Shown: piece after piece, positions 27,723-37,370 of the stretch
Layout of the letters: each line of letters begins with the position of its first letter
How positions within the stretch are numbered: position 1 is the first letter of the stretch
From: Pseudomonadota bacterium
Lineage (GTDB): Bacteria; Pseudomonadota; Gammaproteobacteria; Steroidobacterales; Steroidobacteraceae
Assembly (NCBI GenBank): GCA_025355105.1
Contig: JANYAE010000002.1
Coordinates: 1 to 45,857, forward strand
Direction: 5' to 3'
DNA: 45,857 nt
Program-made: the position numbers and the translations under genes
The notes under the pieces: model-generated
Told to the model about the DNA's origin: nothing
The model's input: only the letters and a program-made list of their open reading frames with translations
The model's database searches: none

Positions 27723-29621
27723 GTGCGTCGCTCGGTCCGCATCAAGGATCACTGGTCGGAGCAGCGGCTGTTCATCGGCCGGATCCTGTTCGCGGCGCTC
27801 GCCGCGACCGCGCTGCTGCTCGTGGTCGGCGGGCGGCTGTTCGTCCTGCAGGTCCTCAAGCACGACTACTACGTGGACCTGTCGCAGGGCAACCGCGTGC
27901 GCCTCGAACCGCTGCCGCCGGACCGCGGCCTGATGTACGACCGGCACGGCACCGTGATCGCCGAGAACACGCCGGCCTACACGCTCGAGCTGACGCCAGA
28001 GCAAGTGGCCGACGTGCCGGACACGCTGAAGCGACTGGCCGCGATCGGCCTGCTGGAACCCGAGCAGGTGCCGGCGCTTGACCGGCTGATCCGCTCCGGG
28101 CGCAAATTCGAGGCGGTGCCGCTGCGGCTGTCGCTGACCGACACCGACATCGCGACCTTCGCGGTCCGCCAGTTCGACTTCCCGGGCGTCGAGATCCAGA
28201 CGCGTCTCGCGCGCTGGTACCCGTACGGCGACGCCGGCGTGCACGCGCTCGGCTACGTCGCGGCGATCTCCGAGGACGACCTCAAGCACATCGACCGCGA
28301 CCAGTACGCCGGCTCGTTGCTGATCGGCAAGATCGGCCTCGAGGGCACCTATGAGCCCGAGCTGCACGGCAACGCCGGCTACCGGCAGGTGCTCGTCAAT
28401 GCCCAGGGTCGGCGCGTCGACCGCCTCGGCGGCGGTACCGTCAAGCTCGAGACCCGGCCGCCGCGCGCCGGCAACGACCTGTTCCTCGGCCTCGACATGC
28501 GCGTGCAGAAGGTCGCCGAGGAGGCGCTCGCCGGGCGGCGCGGTGCCGTGGTCGCGATCGAGCCGGACACCGGCGACGTCATCGCGCTGGTCTCGGTACC
28601 GACCTTCGACCCGAACAAGTTCACGCGCGGCATCTCCGTGCGCGAGTACGCGGCGCTGCGCGACGACCTCGACCGGCCGCTGTTCGATCGCGCGCTGCGC
28701 GGCGCCTACCCGCCGGGCTCGACGGTCAAGCCGCTGATGGCGCTGGCCGGGCTGCAGTACGGCGTCATCGATCCGAACGCCGCGCACTTCTGCCGCGGCT
28801 ACTTCACGTTGCCCGGATCCAGCCGCCAGTACCACGACTGGAAGAAGGAGGGCCACGGCATGGTCGACATGCGCAAGGCCATCCAGACCTCCTGCGACGT
28901 CTACTTCTACTCGCTCGCCGACGTGCTCGGCATCGACCGCATCCACGATGCGCTGACCAAGCTCGGCCTCGGCAAGGCGACCGGCATCGACGTCGGCGGC
29001 GAGCTGCCGGGGCTGGTGCCGTCGTCGGAGTGGAAGCAGCTGAAGTACAAGCAGGCGTGGTTCCCGGGCGAGACGGTCAGCGTCGGCATCGGCCAGGGTT
29101 ACCTGCTGGTCACGCCGCTGCAGCTGGCGCACGCCGCCGCGATTCTCGCCGGCCACGGCAAGAACTTCCGGCCGCGGCTGGTGACCGCGGTGCGCGACGC
29201 CACGACCGGCGTCGTGCGCAAGCTGCCGCCGCTGGCGGAGCCTATGATCGAGCTCAAGGACGAGCACTCCTGGGACATCGTCGTCGAGGGTATGGAACGG
29301 GTCACCGAGGCCGGCGGCACGGCGAGCGCGATTGCGCACGGCGCGAGCTACAAGATCGCCGCCAAGACCGGCACGGCGCAGGTCTTCAGCCTCGGCGCGA
29401 ACGAGAAATACGTGGCCAAGAACGTCGCCGAGCGACTGCGCGACCACGCGCTGTTCATCGCCTTCGCGCCGGCCGACAATCCCAAGCTCGCGGTCGCGGT
29501 GCTGGTCGAGAACGGCGGCCACGGCGGCAGCGCCGCGGGTCCGGTGGCGCGACGGGTGTTCGACGCCTTCCTGCTCGGCAAGTACGACGCGGCACCAGCC
29601 GCGGTCCTGAAGACCGACTGA
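27723..29621 (+). CDS. mrdA: Penicillin-binding protein 2, elongation transpeptidase
   Basis: Class B PBP that cross-links new wall during elongation, acting with RodA. It has 632 residues: an N-terminal TM at about 18-40 and a pedestal domain including RGLMYDRHGTVIAENTPAY. The transpeptidase nucleophile Ser333 is in PPGSTVKPLM (SxxK), and the KTG triad is in IAAKTGTAQVF. The phrase SVGIGQGYLLVTPLQLAHA is the PBP2 signature. The start is GTG 27723, 4 bases after mreD. Confidence 0.97.
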   Translation: MRRSVRIKDHWSEQRLFIGRILFAALAATALLLVVGGRLFVLQVLKHDYYVDLSQGNRVRLEPLPPDRGLMYDRHGTVIAENTPAYTLELTPEQVADVPDTLKRLAAIGLLEPEQVPALDRLIRSGRKFEAVPLRLSLTDTDIATFAVRQFDFPGVEIQTRLARWYPYGDAGVHALGYVAAISEDDLKHIDRDQYAGSLLIGKIGLEGTYEPELHGNAGYRQVLVNAQGRRVDRLGGGTVKLETRPPRAGNDLFLGLDMRVQKVAEEALAGRRGAVVAIEPDTGDVIALVSVPTFDPNKFTRGISVREYAALRDDLDRPLFDRALRGAYPPGSTVKPLMALAGLQYGVIDPNAAHFCRGYFTLPGSSRQYHDWKKEGHGMVDMRKAIQTSCDVYFYSLADVLGIDRIHDALTKLGLGKATGIDVGGELPGLVPSSEWKQLKYKQAWFPGETVSVGIGQGYLLVTPLQLAHAAAILAGHGKNFRPRLVTAVRDATTGVVRKLPPLAEPMIELKDEHSWDIVVEGMERVTEAGGTASAIAHGASYKIAAKTGTAQVFSLGANEKYVAKNVAERLRDHALFIAFAPADNPKLAVAVLVENGGHGGSAAGPVARRVFDAFLLGKYDAAPAAVLKTD

Positions 29622-29623
29622 CC

Positions 29624-30760
29624 ATGCTGTACGACGAAGGCGAATATTCGACCACGCGGCGCACGCTGACAGCGTCGGCGGTGCTGCTGCGGCGCCTGCA
29701 CCTCGACGGGCCGCTGCTCGCGGCGCTGGCCGCGGTCGCCGCCTTTGGCCTGTTCGTGCTCTATAGCGCGACCGGCGAGAATTTCGCGCAGTGGCTGCGG
29801 CAGGTGGAGTACCTGGTGCTGGCACTCGCGACACTGGTCGCGCTGGCGCAGGTGCCGCCGGCGTGGCTGCGGCGCGTCTCGCCGCTGCTGTACGCGCTCG
29901 GCATCGTCCTGCTGGTGGTCGTCGCGGTGCACGGCACCGTCGGCAAGGGCGCGCAGCGCTGGCTGACCGTGGGGCCGGTGCGCTTCCAGCCGTCCGAGAT
30001 CATGAAGCTCGCGGTGCCGATGATGTGCGCCTGGTACCTGCACGAGCGGCCGCTGCCGCCCAGCTTGCGCGACGTCCTGGTGCTGCTGGTGATCGTCGCG
30101 GTGCCGGCCGCGCTGATCGCCAAGCAGCCTGACCTCGGCACCGCGCTGCTGGTGGCCTCGGCCGGCATCCTGGTGCTGTTCCTGGCCGGCATGTCGGCGG
30201 TCGTGATCGTCGCCGGGGTCGCCGCGCTGGGCGCCGCCGTGCCGGTCGCCTGGCACTTCATGCACGACTACCAGCGCAACCGCGTGCTGACCTTCCTCGA
30301 CCCGTCGCAGGATCCGCTCGGCGCCGGCTACCACAGCATCCAGTCGCAGATCGCGATCGGCTCCGGCGGAGTGTTCGGCAAGGGGTGGATGAACGGCAGC
30401 CAGGCGCAACTCGAGTTCCTGCCGGAGCGCTCGACCGACTTCATCTTCGCCGTCATCGGCGAGGAGCTCGGCCTGCTCGGCCAGCTGTTGCTGATCGGGC
30501 TCTATCTGACCGTCATCGGGCGCGCGCTCTACCTCGCCTCCGAGACGCAGGACACCTACGGCCGGCTGGTCTGCGGCAGCCTGGCGCTGACCTTCTTTGT
30601 CTACGCCTTCGTCAACAGCGGCATGGTCAGCGGCATCCTGCCGGTGGTCGGCGTGCCGCTGCCGCTGGTCAGCTACGGCGGCACCGCGATGGTCACGCTG
30701 CTGGCCAGCTTCGGCGTGCTGATGTCGCTCAACCGCCACCGCAAGCTCGTGGGAGCCTGA
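29624..30760 (+). CDS. rodA: Rod shape-determining SEDS glycosyltransferase RodA
   Basis: SEDS-family peptidoglycan polymerase paired with PBP2. It has 378 residues and about ten TM helices. Conserved blocks are GKGAQRWLTVGPVRFQPSEIMK, AKQPDLGTALLV, the periplasmic loop ending EFLPERSTDFIFAVIGEELG, and the final GVPLPLVSYGGTAMVTLL. RodA rather than FtsW is supported by its place after mrdA. It sits 2 bases from the mrdA stop and 1 base from mltB. Confidence 0.97.
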   Translation: MLYDEGEYSTTRRTLTASAVLLRRLHLDGPLLAALAAVAAFGLFVLYSATGENFAQWLRQVEYLVLALATLVALAQVPPAWLRRVSPLLYALGIVLLVVVAVHGTVGKGAQRWLTVGPVRFQPSEIMKLAVPMMCAWYLHERPLPPSLRDVLVLLVIVAVPAALIAKQPDLGTALLVASAGILVLFLAGMSAVVIVAGVAALGAAVPVAWHFMHDYQRNRVLTFLDPSQDPLGAGYHSIQSQIAIGSGGVFGKGWMNGSQAQLEFLPERSTDFIFAVIGEELGLLGQLLLIGLYLTVIGRALYLASETQDTYGRLVCGSLALTFFVYAFVNSGMVSGILPVVGVPLPLVSYGGTAMVTLLASFGVLMSLNRHRKLVGA

Positions 30761-30761
30761 G

Positions 30762-31784
30762 GTGCGGATCGTCGTGCCGCTCCTGGCCGCGCTGGTCGGC
30801 CTCGGCGCGCTCTTGCCGGCGCGCGCCGCAGCGCTCGACCTCGAACGCCCGGAAGTCGGCGCCTTCGTCGACGACGTCAGCAGCCGCAATCACCTCGATC
30901 GCGCCTGGGTGGCGCGCGTGCTGGGCGCCGCCGAGAGCAAGCCGTCGGTGATCGAGGCGATCACCCGGCCGGCCGAGCGCGTCAAGCCGTGGCACGAATA
31001 CCGGGCGATGTTCCTCACCGACAAGCGGGTCCGCGACGGGCGCGAGTTCTACGCCGCGCATCGCGCGCTGCTCGAGGAGGTGGCGACCCGCACCGGCGTG
31101 CCCGGCGAGATGATCGCGGCGATCGTCGGCATCGAGACGTCCTACGGCCACCTGACCGGCCGCTACCGCGTGCTCGACGCGCTCGCGACGCTGGCTTTCG
31201 ACTACCCGCCGCGCGCCGCCTACTTTCGCGGCGAACTCGAGCAGTTCCTGCTGCTGTCGCGCGAGGCCGGCGTCGATCCGCTGAAGGCCACCGGATCCTA
31301 CGCCGGCGCGATGGGGGCGCCGCAGTTCATGCCGCGCAGCTACCGCGCGTTCGCGCGCGACGGCGATCGCGACGGGCACATCGACCTGTGGAACGACTGG
31401 CCGGACATCATCGAGAGCGTCGCGCATTACTTCGTCGCGAACGGTTGGCGGCGCGGCGAGCCGATCTACACCGGCGCCAGCCTCTGGTACCCCGACGTCG
31501 AGGGGCTGCCGGCCAACCATCTCGAGTTCGCCGACAGCGTCGGCGCGCTGCACGCGCGCGGCGTCGAGTTCGACAGCCCCCTGCCCGAGGACGCGCCGGC
31601 GCTGTTCGTGGCACTGCGCGAGCCGGACGCGCCTGCCTACCGCGTCGGCTTCCACAACTTCTGGGTCATCACGCGCTACAACCGCAGCGCGATGTACGCC
31701 CTCGCCGCGGCCGAACTCGCCAGCGCGCTGGCAACGGCGCCTGAGCCCGCGGCCGCGCCGCCGCCTGCGGCGGCCCGCCGATGA
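30762..31784 (+). CDS. mltB: Lytic murein transglycosylase B
   Basis: Cuts glycan strands to leave 1,6-anhydroMurNAc. It has 340 residues. The Sec signal is cleaved near ARAAA; no lipobox is seen, so it is probably periplasmic and soluble, unlike E. coli MltB. The catalytic Glu125 lies in IVGIETSYGHLTGRYRVLDA. GAMGAPQFMPRSYRAFA and WNDWPDIIESVAHYF are SltB/MltB signatures. GTG 30762 follows the rodA stop by one base, and the stop overlaps rlpA as ATGA. Its anhydroMurNAc products can feed AmgK and MurU. Confidence 0.95.
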   Translation: MRIVVPLLAALVGLGALLPARAAALDLERPEVGAFVDDVSSRNHLDRAWVARVLGAAESKPSVIEAITRPAERVKPWHEYRAMFLTDKRVRDGREFYAAHRALLEEVATRTGVPGEMIAAIVGIETSYGHLTGRYRVLDALATLAFDYPPRAAYFRGELEQFLLLSREAGVDPLKATGSYAGAMGAPQFMPRSYRAFARDGDRDGHIDLWNDWPDIIESVAHYFVANGWRRGEPIYTGASLWYPDVEGLPANHLEFADSVGALHARGVEFDSPLPEDAPALFVALREPDAPAYRVGFHNFWVITRYNRSAMYALAAAELASALATAPEPAAAPPPAAARR

Positions 31785-32608
31785 ACACTGCGGCGCGCGC
31801 CGCGACCGCGCTGCTCGCAGCCGCTTCGCTGACCGCCGGCTGCGCCGGCATCCGCGAGCGCCCGCCGGCGCCGGCTGAGCTCACGCCGCCGCCCGCGACC
31901 GTCGCGCCGCCGGAAATCGCGCGACCGAGCGACGCCGAGCTCCTCGCGCTGCCTGATGCCTCGCCGCGGCCGGAGCCGCGCGCCCGCCTCGGCAATCCAC
32001 CTTTCTACGAGGTCTACGGCACCCGCTACACGGTGCTCGAGACCAGCCGCGGCTACCTCGAGCGCGGCGTCGCCTCCTGGTACGGGCCGGACTTCCACGG
32101 CGTTCGGACCTCGGTCGGTGAACCCTACGACATGTACTCGATGACCGCCGCGCACAAGACGCTGCCGCTGCCGGCCTACGCGCGCGTGACCAACCTGCGC
32201 AACGGTCGGTCGGTGGTGGTGCGCGTCAACGACCGCGGGCCGTTCAAGGCCAACCGCATCATCGACCTGTCGTTTGCGGCGGCGCTCAAGCTCGACATGG
32301 TCCGGGAGGGCACGACGCTGGTCGAGGTGCGGGCGCTCGAGCCGGATGGCCCGCCGCCGCCGCCGCCGCCGCCGAGCGAGCTGTACGCGCAGGCCGGCGC
32401 GTTCGCGATGGCGGACAACGCCGAGCGGCTCCGCGAGCGGCTGACCGCCGCCGGCGTCGGCGCGGTGTTCCTGAAGAGCGACAGCGTCGGCGGGCGCACG
32501 CTGTACCGCGTGCGCATCGGCCCGATCGAGTCGGTCGCCGCCTACGACGCGCTGGTGGCGCGGCTGCGTGCGCTCGAGGTCAGCGGCGTGGTGCTGGCAC
32601 CGAACTGA
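31781..32608 (+). CDS. rlpA: Septal-ring lytic transglycosylase RlpA, lipoprotein
   Basis: RlpA acts on glycan lacking stem peptides, at the septum in Pseudomonas. It has 275 residues with a lipobox at TAGC (Cys21). The double-psi beta-barrel runs from GVASWYGPDFHG to VRVNDRGPFKANRIIDLSF. A run of eight prolines (32351-32374, coded by eight CCG) then joins it to a SPOR domain (LYAQAGAFAMADNAERL...VRIGPIESVAAYDAL) that binds denuded glycan. It is coupled to mltB. Confidence 0.95.
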   Translation: MNTAARAATALLAAASLTAGCAGIRERPPAPAELTPPPATVAPPEIARPSDAELLALPDASPRPEPRARLGNPPFYEVYGTRYTVLETSRGYLERGVASWYGPDFHGVRTSVGEPYDMYSMTAAHKTLPLPAYARVTNLRNGRSVVVRVNDRGPFKANRIIDLSFAAALKLDMVREGTTLVEVRALEPDGPPPPPPPPSELYAQAGAFAMADNAERLRERLTAAGVGAVFLKSDSVGGRTLYRVRIGPIESVAAYDALVARLRALEVSGVVLAPN

Positions 32609-32681
32609 GGGCGCGCGGCGCTGTCACAGACGTTACACTTTCGCCTTCGTCCGCCCCCCTGAACCGAGGCCCTGAAGCACG

Positions 32682-33836
32682 ATGTCGAGATTCCCCGCCC
32701 GCGTCCTGTCGATCCTGTCTCTGCTGCTCGCCGCCGCGCCGCCGCTCGGCGCCGCGCCGCTCCCGCCGCCGCCGCCGCTTGCGGCCAAGGGCTGGGTACT
32801 GCTCGACGCCGCGAGCGGACGCATTCTCGCCGGGCAGAACGACACCGAGCGGCTGGAGCCCGCCAGCCTGACCAAGCTGATGACCTCCTACGTCGTGTTC
32901 CACGCGCTCAAGGACGGCAAGCTGCGACTCGAGCAGGAGGTCCCGGTCTCGGAGCACGCCTGGCGCGTCGGCGGCGCCACCTCCGACGGCTCAACCTCGT
33001 ACTTGCCGCTGCACAGCAACGTCAAGGCCGTCGACGCGATCCAGGGCATGATCGTGCAGTCCGGCAACGACGCGACGATCGTGCTCGCCGAGTCGATCGC
33101 CGGCAGCGAGCAGACCTTCGCGGTGATGATGAACCAGTACTCGCAGCAGCTCGGCATGAAGGGCACGCACTGGACCAATACCGCCGGCCTGCCTGACCCG
33201 CAGCACTACACGACGGCCCGCGACATCGCGATCCTCGGCGCCGCGCTGGTGCGCGAGTTTCCCGAGTACTACAAGTGGTTCTCGCAGCGCGAGTTCACCT
33301 ACAACCACATCCGCCAGTACAACCGCAACGGCCTGCTCGACCGTGACCCGACCGTCGACGGCATCAAGACCGGCCACACCGAGGCGGCCGGCTACTGCCT
33401 CGCGAGCTCGGCGCTGCGCGACGGCATGCGGCTCGTGGCGGTCGTGATGGGCACGGCAAGCCCGAAGGCGCGCGAGGACGCGAGCGAGACGCTGCTTGGC
33501 TACGGCTTCAACTTCTTCGAGACCAAGCGCCTCTACAGCGCGGCGCAGCGCGTCGGCCAGGCCAGCGTCTACAAGACCTCCGAGCCCGTGGCGCTCGTCG
33601 TGCACGCCGACCTGTACTCGACCGCGCCGCGAGGCGAGCTCGCCGGCGCGCGCGCGCAGCTGCTGCTGAACCCGCGCCTCGTGGCGCCGCTCGCCGCCAG
33701 CGCGCCGGTCGGCCGCCTCAAGGTCACGCTCGGCGACGCGGTGCTCGCCGAGGTGCCGGTCTACCCGGCGGCCGCCGTCGAGCCCGGCAACATCTTCCGC
33801 CGCCTGATCGACACCGTGCGGCTCTGGTTCGCCTGA
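32682..33836 (+). CDS. dacA: D-alanyl-D-alanine carboxypeptidase (PBP5/6 type)
   Basis: Removes the terminal D-Ala from pentapeptides. It has 384 residues with a Sec signal to about residue 25. Active-site motifs: Ser62-xx-Lys65 in EPASLTKLMTSYV, Ser127-Gly-Asn129 in VQSGNDA, and KTG 229-231 in DGIKTGHTEAAGYC. The C-terminal PBP5 beta domain ends in the amphipathic anchor FRRLIDTVRLWFA. The 73-base gap from rlpA may hold a weak promoter. The stop TGA overlaps the start of the next gene by one base. Confidence 0.97.
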   Translation: MSRFPARVLSILSLLLAAAPPLGAAPLPPPPPLAAKGWVLLDAASGRILAGQNDTERLEPASLTKLMTSYVVFHALKDGKLRLEQEVPVSEHAWRVGGATSDGSTSYLPLHSNVKAVDAIQGMIVQSGNDATIVLAESIAGSEQTFAVMMNQYSQQLGMKGTHWTNTAGLPDPQHYTTARDIAILGAALVREFPEYYKWFSQREFTYNHIRQYNRNGLLDRDPTVDGIKTGHTEAAGYCLASSALRDGMRLVAVVMGTASPKAREDASETLLGYGFNFFETKRLYSAAQRVGQASVYKTSEPVALVVHADLYSTAPRGELAGARAQLLLNPRLVAPLAASAPVGRLKVTLGDAVLAEVPVYPAAAVEPGNIFRRLIDTVRLWFA

Positions 33837-34720
33837 TGGCCGCCGCACTTCCGGTCTGCTGGCTCAATGGGGCGTTCCTGCCGCTCGCCGAGGCGCGCAT
33901 CTCGCCGCTCGACCGCGGCTTCCTGTTCGCCGACGCGGTCTACGAGGTGCTGCCGGTGTACGGCGGCCGGCCGTTCCTGTTCGTCGAGCACATGGCGCGC
34001 CTCGAGCGCAGCCTCGGCGAGATCCGCATGAGCTCGCCGCTGACGCGGCCGGCGTGGGCGACGCTGCTCACCGAGCTCGTCGCGCGCAATGGCGGTGGCG
34101 ACATGTACCTCTACGTGCAGGTCAGCCGCGGCGCCGAGGAAGGCCGCAACCACGCGCTGGATCGGGCGCTCGCGCCGACGGTGTTTCTGATGGCGGCGCC
34201 GCTCGCGCCGCTGGATCCCACGGTGCGCGATGCGGGCGTCAGCGCGGTGACACTGCCGGACCAGCGCTGGGGACGCTGCGACATCAAGAGCACGGCGCTG
34301 CTCGCCAACGTGCTCGCCAAGAGCGTGGCGGCCGATCGCGGCGCCACCGAGGCCATCCTGCTCGCCGACGGCCACCTGCGCGAGGGCTCGTCGAGCTCGG
34401 TGCTGGTGGTGCGCGGTGGCCGGCTGTTCGCGCCGCCCTACGGCGCCGAGATCCTGCCCGGCACGACGCGCGACCTCGCCATCCGGCTGTGCGCCCGCGC
34501 CGGCATCACGGTCGAGGTCGCGCCGATCCGCGAGGCGGCGCTGCGCGCGGCGGACGAGATCCTGCTCGGCTTCGCGACGCGCGGCATTCTCGCCGTGACG
34601 CGCCTCGACGGCGCCGCGGTCGGTGACGGCCGCCCGGGCCCGGTCGCGCGGCGCCTGCAGGAGCTGTTCGCCGCGCATCGCGCGGAGCTGGCCGGCACGC
34701 CGCTGCTGCCGGCCGACTGA
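33836..34720 (+). CDS. dat: D-amino acid aminotransferase (class IV, PLP)
   Basis: Fold type IV PLP transaminase of 294 residues, best matched to D-alanine:2-oxoglutarate transaminase. The N-terminus WLNGAFLPLAEARISPLDRGFLFADAVYE is the family signature. The PLP lysine is Lys151 in RCDIKSTALLANVLAK, and LREGSSSSVLVV and ILPGTTRDLAI bind the cofactor phosphate. The close relative BcaT is less likely given the context: TGATG coupling to dacA, which releases D-Ala. It may recycle D-Ala or make D-Glu. Confidence 0.88.
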   Translation: MAAALPVCWLNGAFLPLAEARISPLDRGFLFADAVYEVLPVYGGRPFLFVEHMARLERSLGEIRMSSPLTRPAWATLLTELVARNGGGDMYLYVQVSRGAEEGRNHALDRALAPTVFLMAAPLAPLDPTVRDAGVSAVTLPDQRWGRCDIKSTALLANVLAKSVAADRGATEAILLADGHLREGSSSSVLVVRGGRLFAPPYGAEILPGTTRDLAIRLCARAGITVEVAPIREAALRAADEILLGFATRGILAVTRLDGAAVGDGRPGPVARRLQELFAAHRAELAGTPLLPAD

Positions 34721-34737
34721 CGGCCGCGGGCCGGCGG

Positions 34738-34998
34738 ATGGTCGACTCGCCGCTCGAGTTCCCGTGCGACCACCCGCTGAAGGTGATGGGGCGCCATACC
34801 GCGGAGTTCCGCGCGCAGGTGCTCGCGGTGCTGACCGAGGGCGCCGCGGCGTCGCCGCCGCTGCGCGTCGAGGAGCGCCTCAGCCGCGATGGCACCTTCG
34901 TGTCGCTGACCTGCACGGTGCGGGTCGCGAGCCGCGAACAGCTCGATGACCTGTACCGCCGCCTGCACGCGACCGGGCTCGTGCTGTACTCGCTCTGA
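34738..34998 (+). CDS. ybeD: YbeD family protein (DUF493)
   Basis: Small ferredoxin-like-fold protein of 86 residues, with FPCDHPLKVMG at the N-terminus and TVRVASREQLDDLYRRLHATGLVLYSL at the end, both typical of YbeD. It is found between dacA and lipB in many Proteobacteria. The fold resembles ACT/regulatory domains, and a role in lipoate metabolism has been suggested but not shown. Here lipB lies on the opposite strand, tail to tail, 13 bases away. Confidence 0.93.
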   Translation: MVDSPLEFPCDHPLKVMGRHTAEFRAQVLAVLTEGAAASPPLRVEERLSRDGTFVSLTCTVRVASREQLDDLYRRLHATGLVLYSL

Positions 34999-35011
34999 GG
35001 GCCGGGTTCGC

Positions 35012-35674
35012 TCAGACGGCGCCGACGCCGCCGACGCTGCCGGCCTCGCCCCACTGGACCTCGCCGGCAAGCTTCAGCGTCCGCCACAGATGCGGCACGA
35101 GGCGCCGCGCCGCCGACTGCAGGTCGAGCTTCACGCCGAGGCGCGCGAGGTCGACCACCTCCAGGCCCTCAATGCCGCAGGGGTTGATCTGCGAGAACGG
35201 CGCGAGATCCATCGCGACATTGAGCGCGAGGCCGTGATAGCTCGAGCCGCGGCGGATGCGCAGGCCGATACTCGCGAGCTTGCGGCCCGCCACGTACACG
35301 CCCGGCGCGTCGCGCCGCGCGACGGCCTCGATGCCGACCTCCGCCGCCAACGCGATCAGCGCGCTTTCGAGCGCGCTAACGAGATCGCGCACGCCGAGTC
35401 CGGCGCGCCGCAGGTCGACGAGCGGATAGACAACCAGCTGGCCGGGCCCGTGATAGGTCACCTGGCCGCCACGGTCGATGCGGACCACCGGCACGTCGCC
35501 GGCAGCCAGCACGTGCGCAGGATCGGCGTTCATGCCGAGCGTGAACACCGCCGGGTGCTCGAGGCACCACAGCTCGTCCGGCCACGCCGCGTCGCGCCTG
35601 TCGGTGTAGCGCTGCATCGCGCGCCAGGTGGGAATGTAGGCCACCCGCCCGAGCCAGCGCGCGATCGCGGCCAC
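35012..35674 (-). CDS. lipB: Octanoyl-[ACP]:protein octanoyltransferase
   Basis: Moves octanoate from acyl carrier protein to lipoyl domains. It has 220 residues. The catalytic Lys132 is in GRKLASIGLRIRRG and Cys166 in QINPCGIEG; RGGQVTYHGPGQLVVYP is the signature. One small difference is TLGMNAD where many LipB have TLGQ. GTG 35674 abuts the lipA stop directly (TAGGTG), so lipA-lipB form one unit. Confidence 0.96.
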   Translation of the reverse strand: MAAIARWLGRVAYIPTWRAMQRYTDRRDAAWPDELWCLEHPAVFTLGMNADPAHVLAAGDVPVVRIDRGGQVTYHGPGQLVVYPLVDLRRAGLGVRDLVSALESALIALAAEVGIEAVARRDAPGVYVAGRKLASIGLRIRRGSSYHGLALNVAMDLAPFSQINPCGIEGLEVVDLARLGVKLDLQSAARRLVPHLWRTLKLAGEVQWGEAGSVGGVGAV

Positions 35675-36667
<993 letters not shown>

Positions 36668-36701
36668 TCGGAGGACCCTCTAGCCGCGCGGACGGTCCAT
36701 T

Positions 36702-37370
36702 CTACGCGAGCGAGGCGTCGAGCGCCGCGAGCCGCTCCGGCGTGCCGACGTCCACCCAGCGCGCGCCGTGCAGCTCGGCGCTGACCAGCCCGGCGTGCGC
36801 CGCCCGCGCGAGCTCGGGCCGCAGCGGCCGGCGGCCAGGCGCGAGCGGTGCGAACAGCGCCGGATGGTAGCTGGCGATTCCGGAAAACGTGTAGCGCCGC
36901 GCGCCGTCGAGGCGCAGCTCGCCGCACTCCAGCGCGAAGTCGCCGCGCGGGTGCTGCGGCGGGTTCGGCACCAGCACGAGGTGCGCGAGCAGGCCCGGCG
37001 CCGGCACGGGCGGCGGCAGCGGCAGCTCGGTGTAGACGTCGGCGTTGACGACCGCGAAGGGTTCGCCAGCGAAGAAGCCGAGCGCGTTGCGGATGCCGCC
37101 GGCGGTCTCGAGCGGTTCCGGGCCCTCGTCGAACCAGGCGATCTCGACGCCGAAGGCGCGGCCGTCGCCCAGGGCGCGGTGCAGCTCGCCGGCCAGCCAG
37201 GAGGTGTTGATCGCCACGTGAGTCACGCCGCCGCGGGCCAGGCTCTCGAGGTGCCGCACGATCAGCGGCTTGCCGCCGACGCGCAGCAGGGGCTTCGGCG
37301 TGGTCGCCGTCAGCGGTCGCATCCGCTCGCCCCGCCCGGCCGCGAGCAGCATCGCGCGCGTCGGCCTCAT
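36702..37370 (-). CDS. murU: N-acetylmuramate 1-phosphate uridylyltransferase
   Basis: Nucleotidyltransferase of 222 residues making UDP-MurNAc from MurNAc-1-P, part of the recycling route that bypasses fosfomycin-sensitive MurA. The NTP-binding loop is LLAAGRGERMRPLTATTPKPLL with Lys26; FAVVNADVYTE carries the metal Asp, and WVDVGTPERL ends the fold. It could be read as a generic sugar-nucleotide transferase, but ATGA coupling to an AmgK-type kinase makes MurU the likely identity. Confidence 0.9.
   Translation of the reverse strand: MRPTRAMLLAAGRGERMRPLTATTPKPLLRVGGKPLIVRHLESLARGGVTHVAINTSWLAGELHRALGDGRAFGVEIAWFDEGPEPLETAGGIRNALGFFAGEPFAVVNADVYTELPLPPPVPAPGLLAHLVLVPNPPQHPRGDFALECGELRLDGARRYTFSGIASYHPALFAPLAPGRRPLRPELARAAHAGLVSAELHGARWVDVGTPERLAALDASLA

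Noticed and set aside
32351..32374. Eight CCG triplets as a mobile or CRISPR-like repeat
   Set aside because: Simple trinucleotide run coding a polyproline linker in RlpA; no spacers, no second copy.
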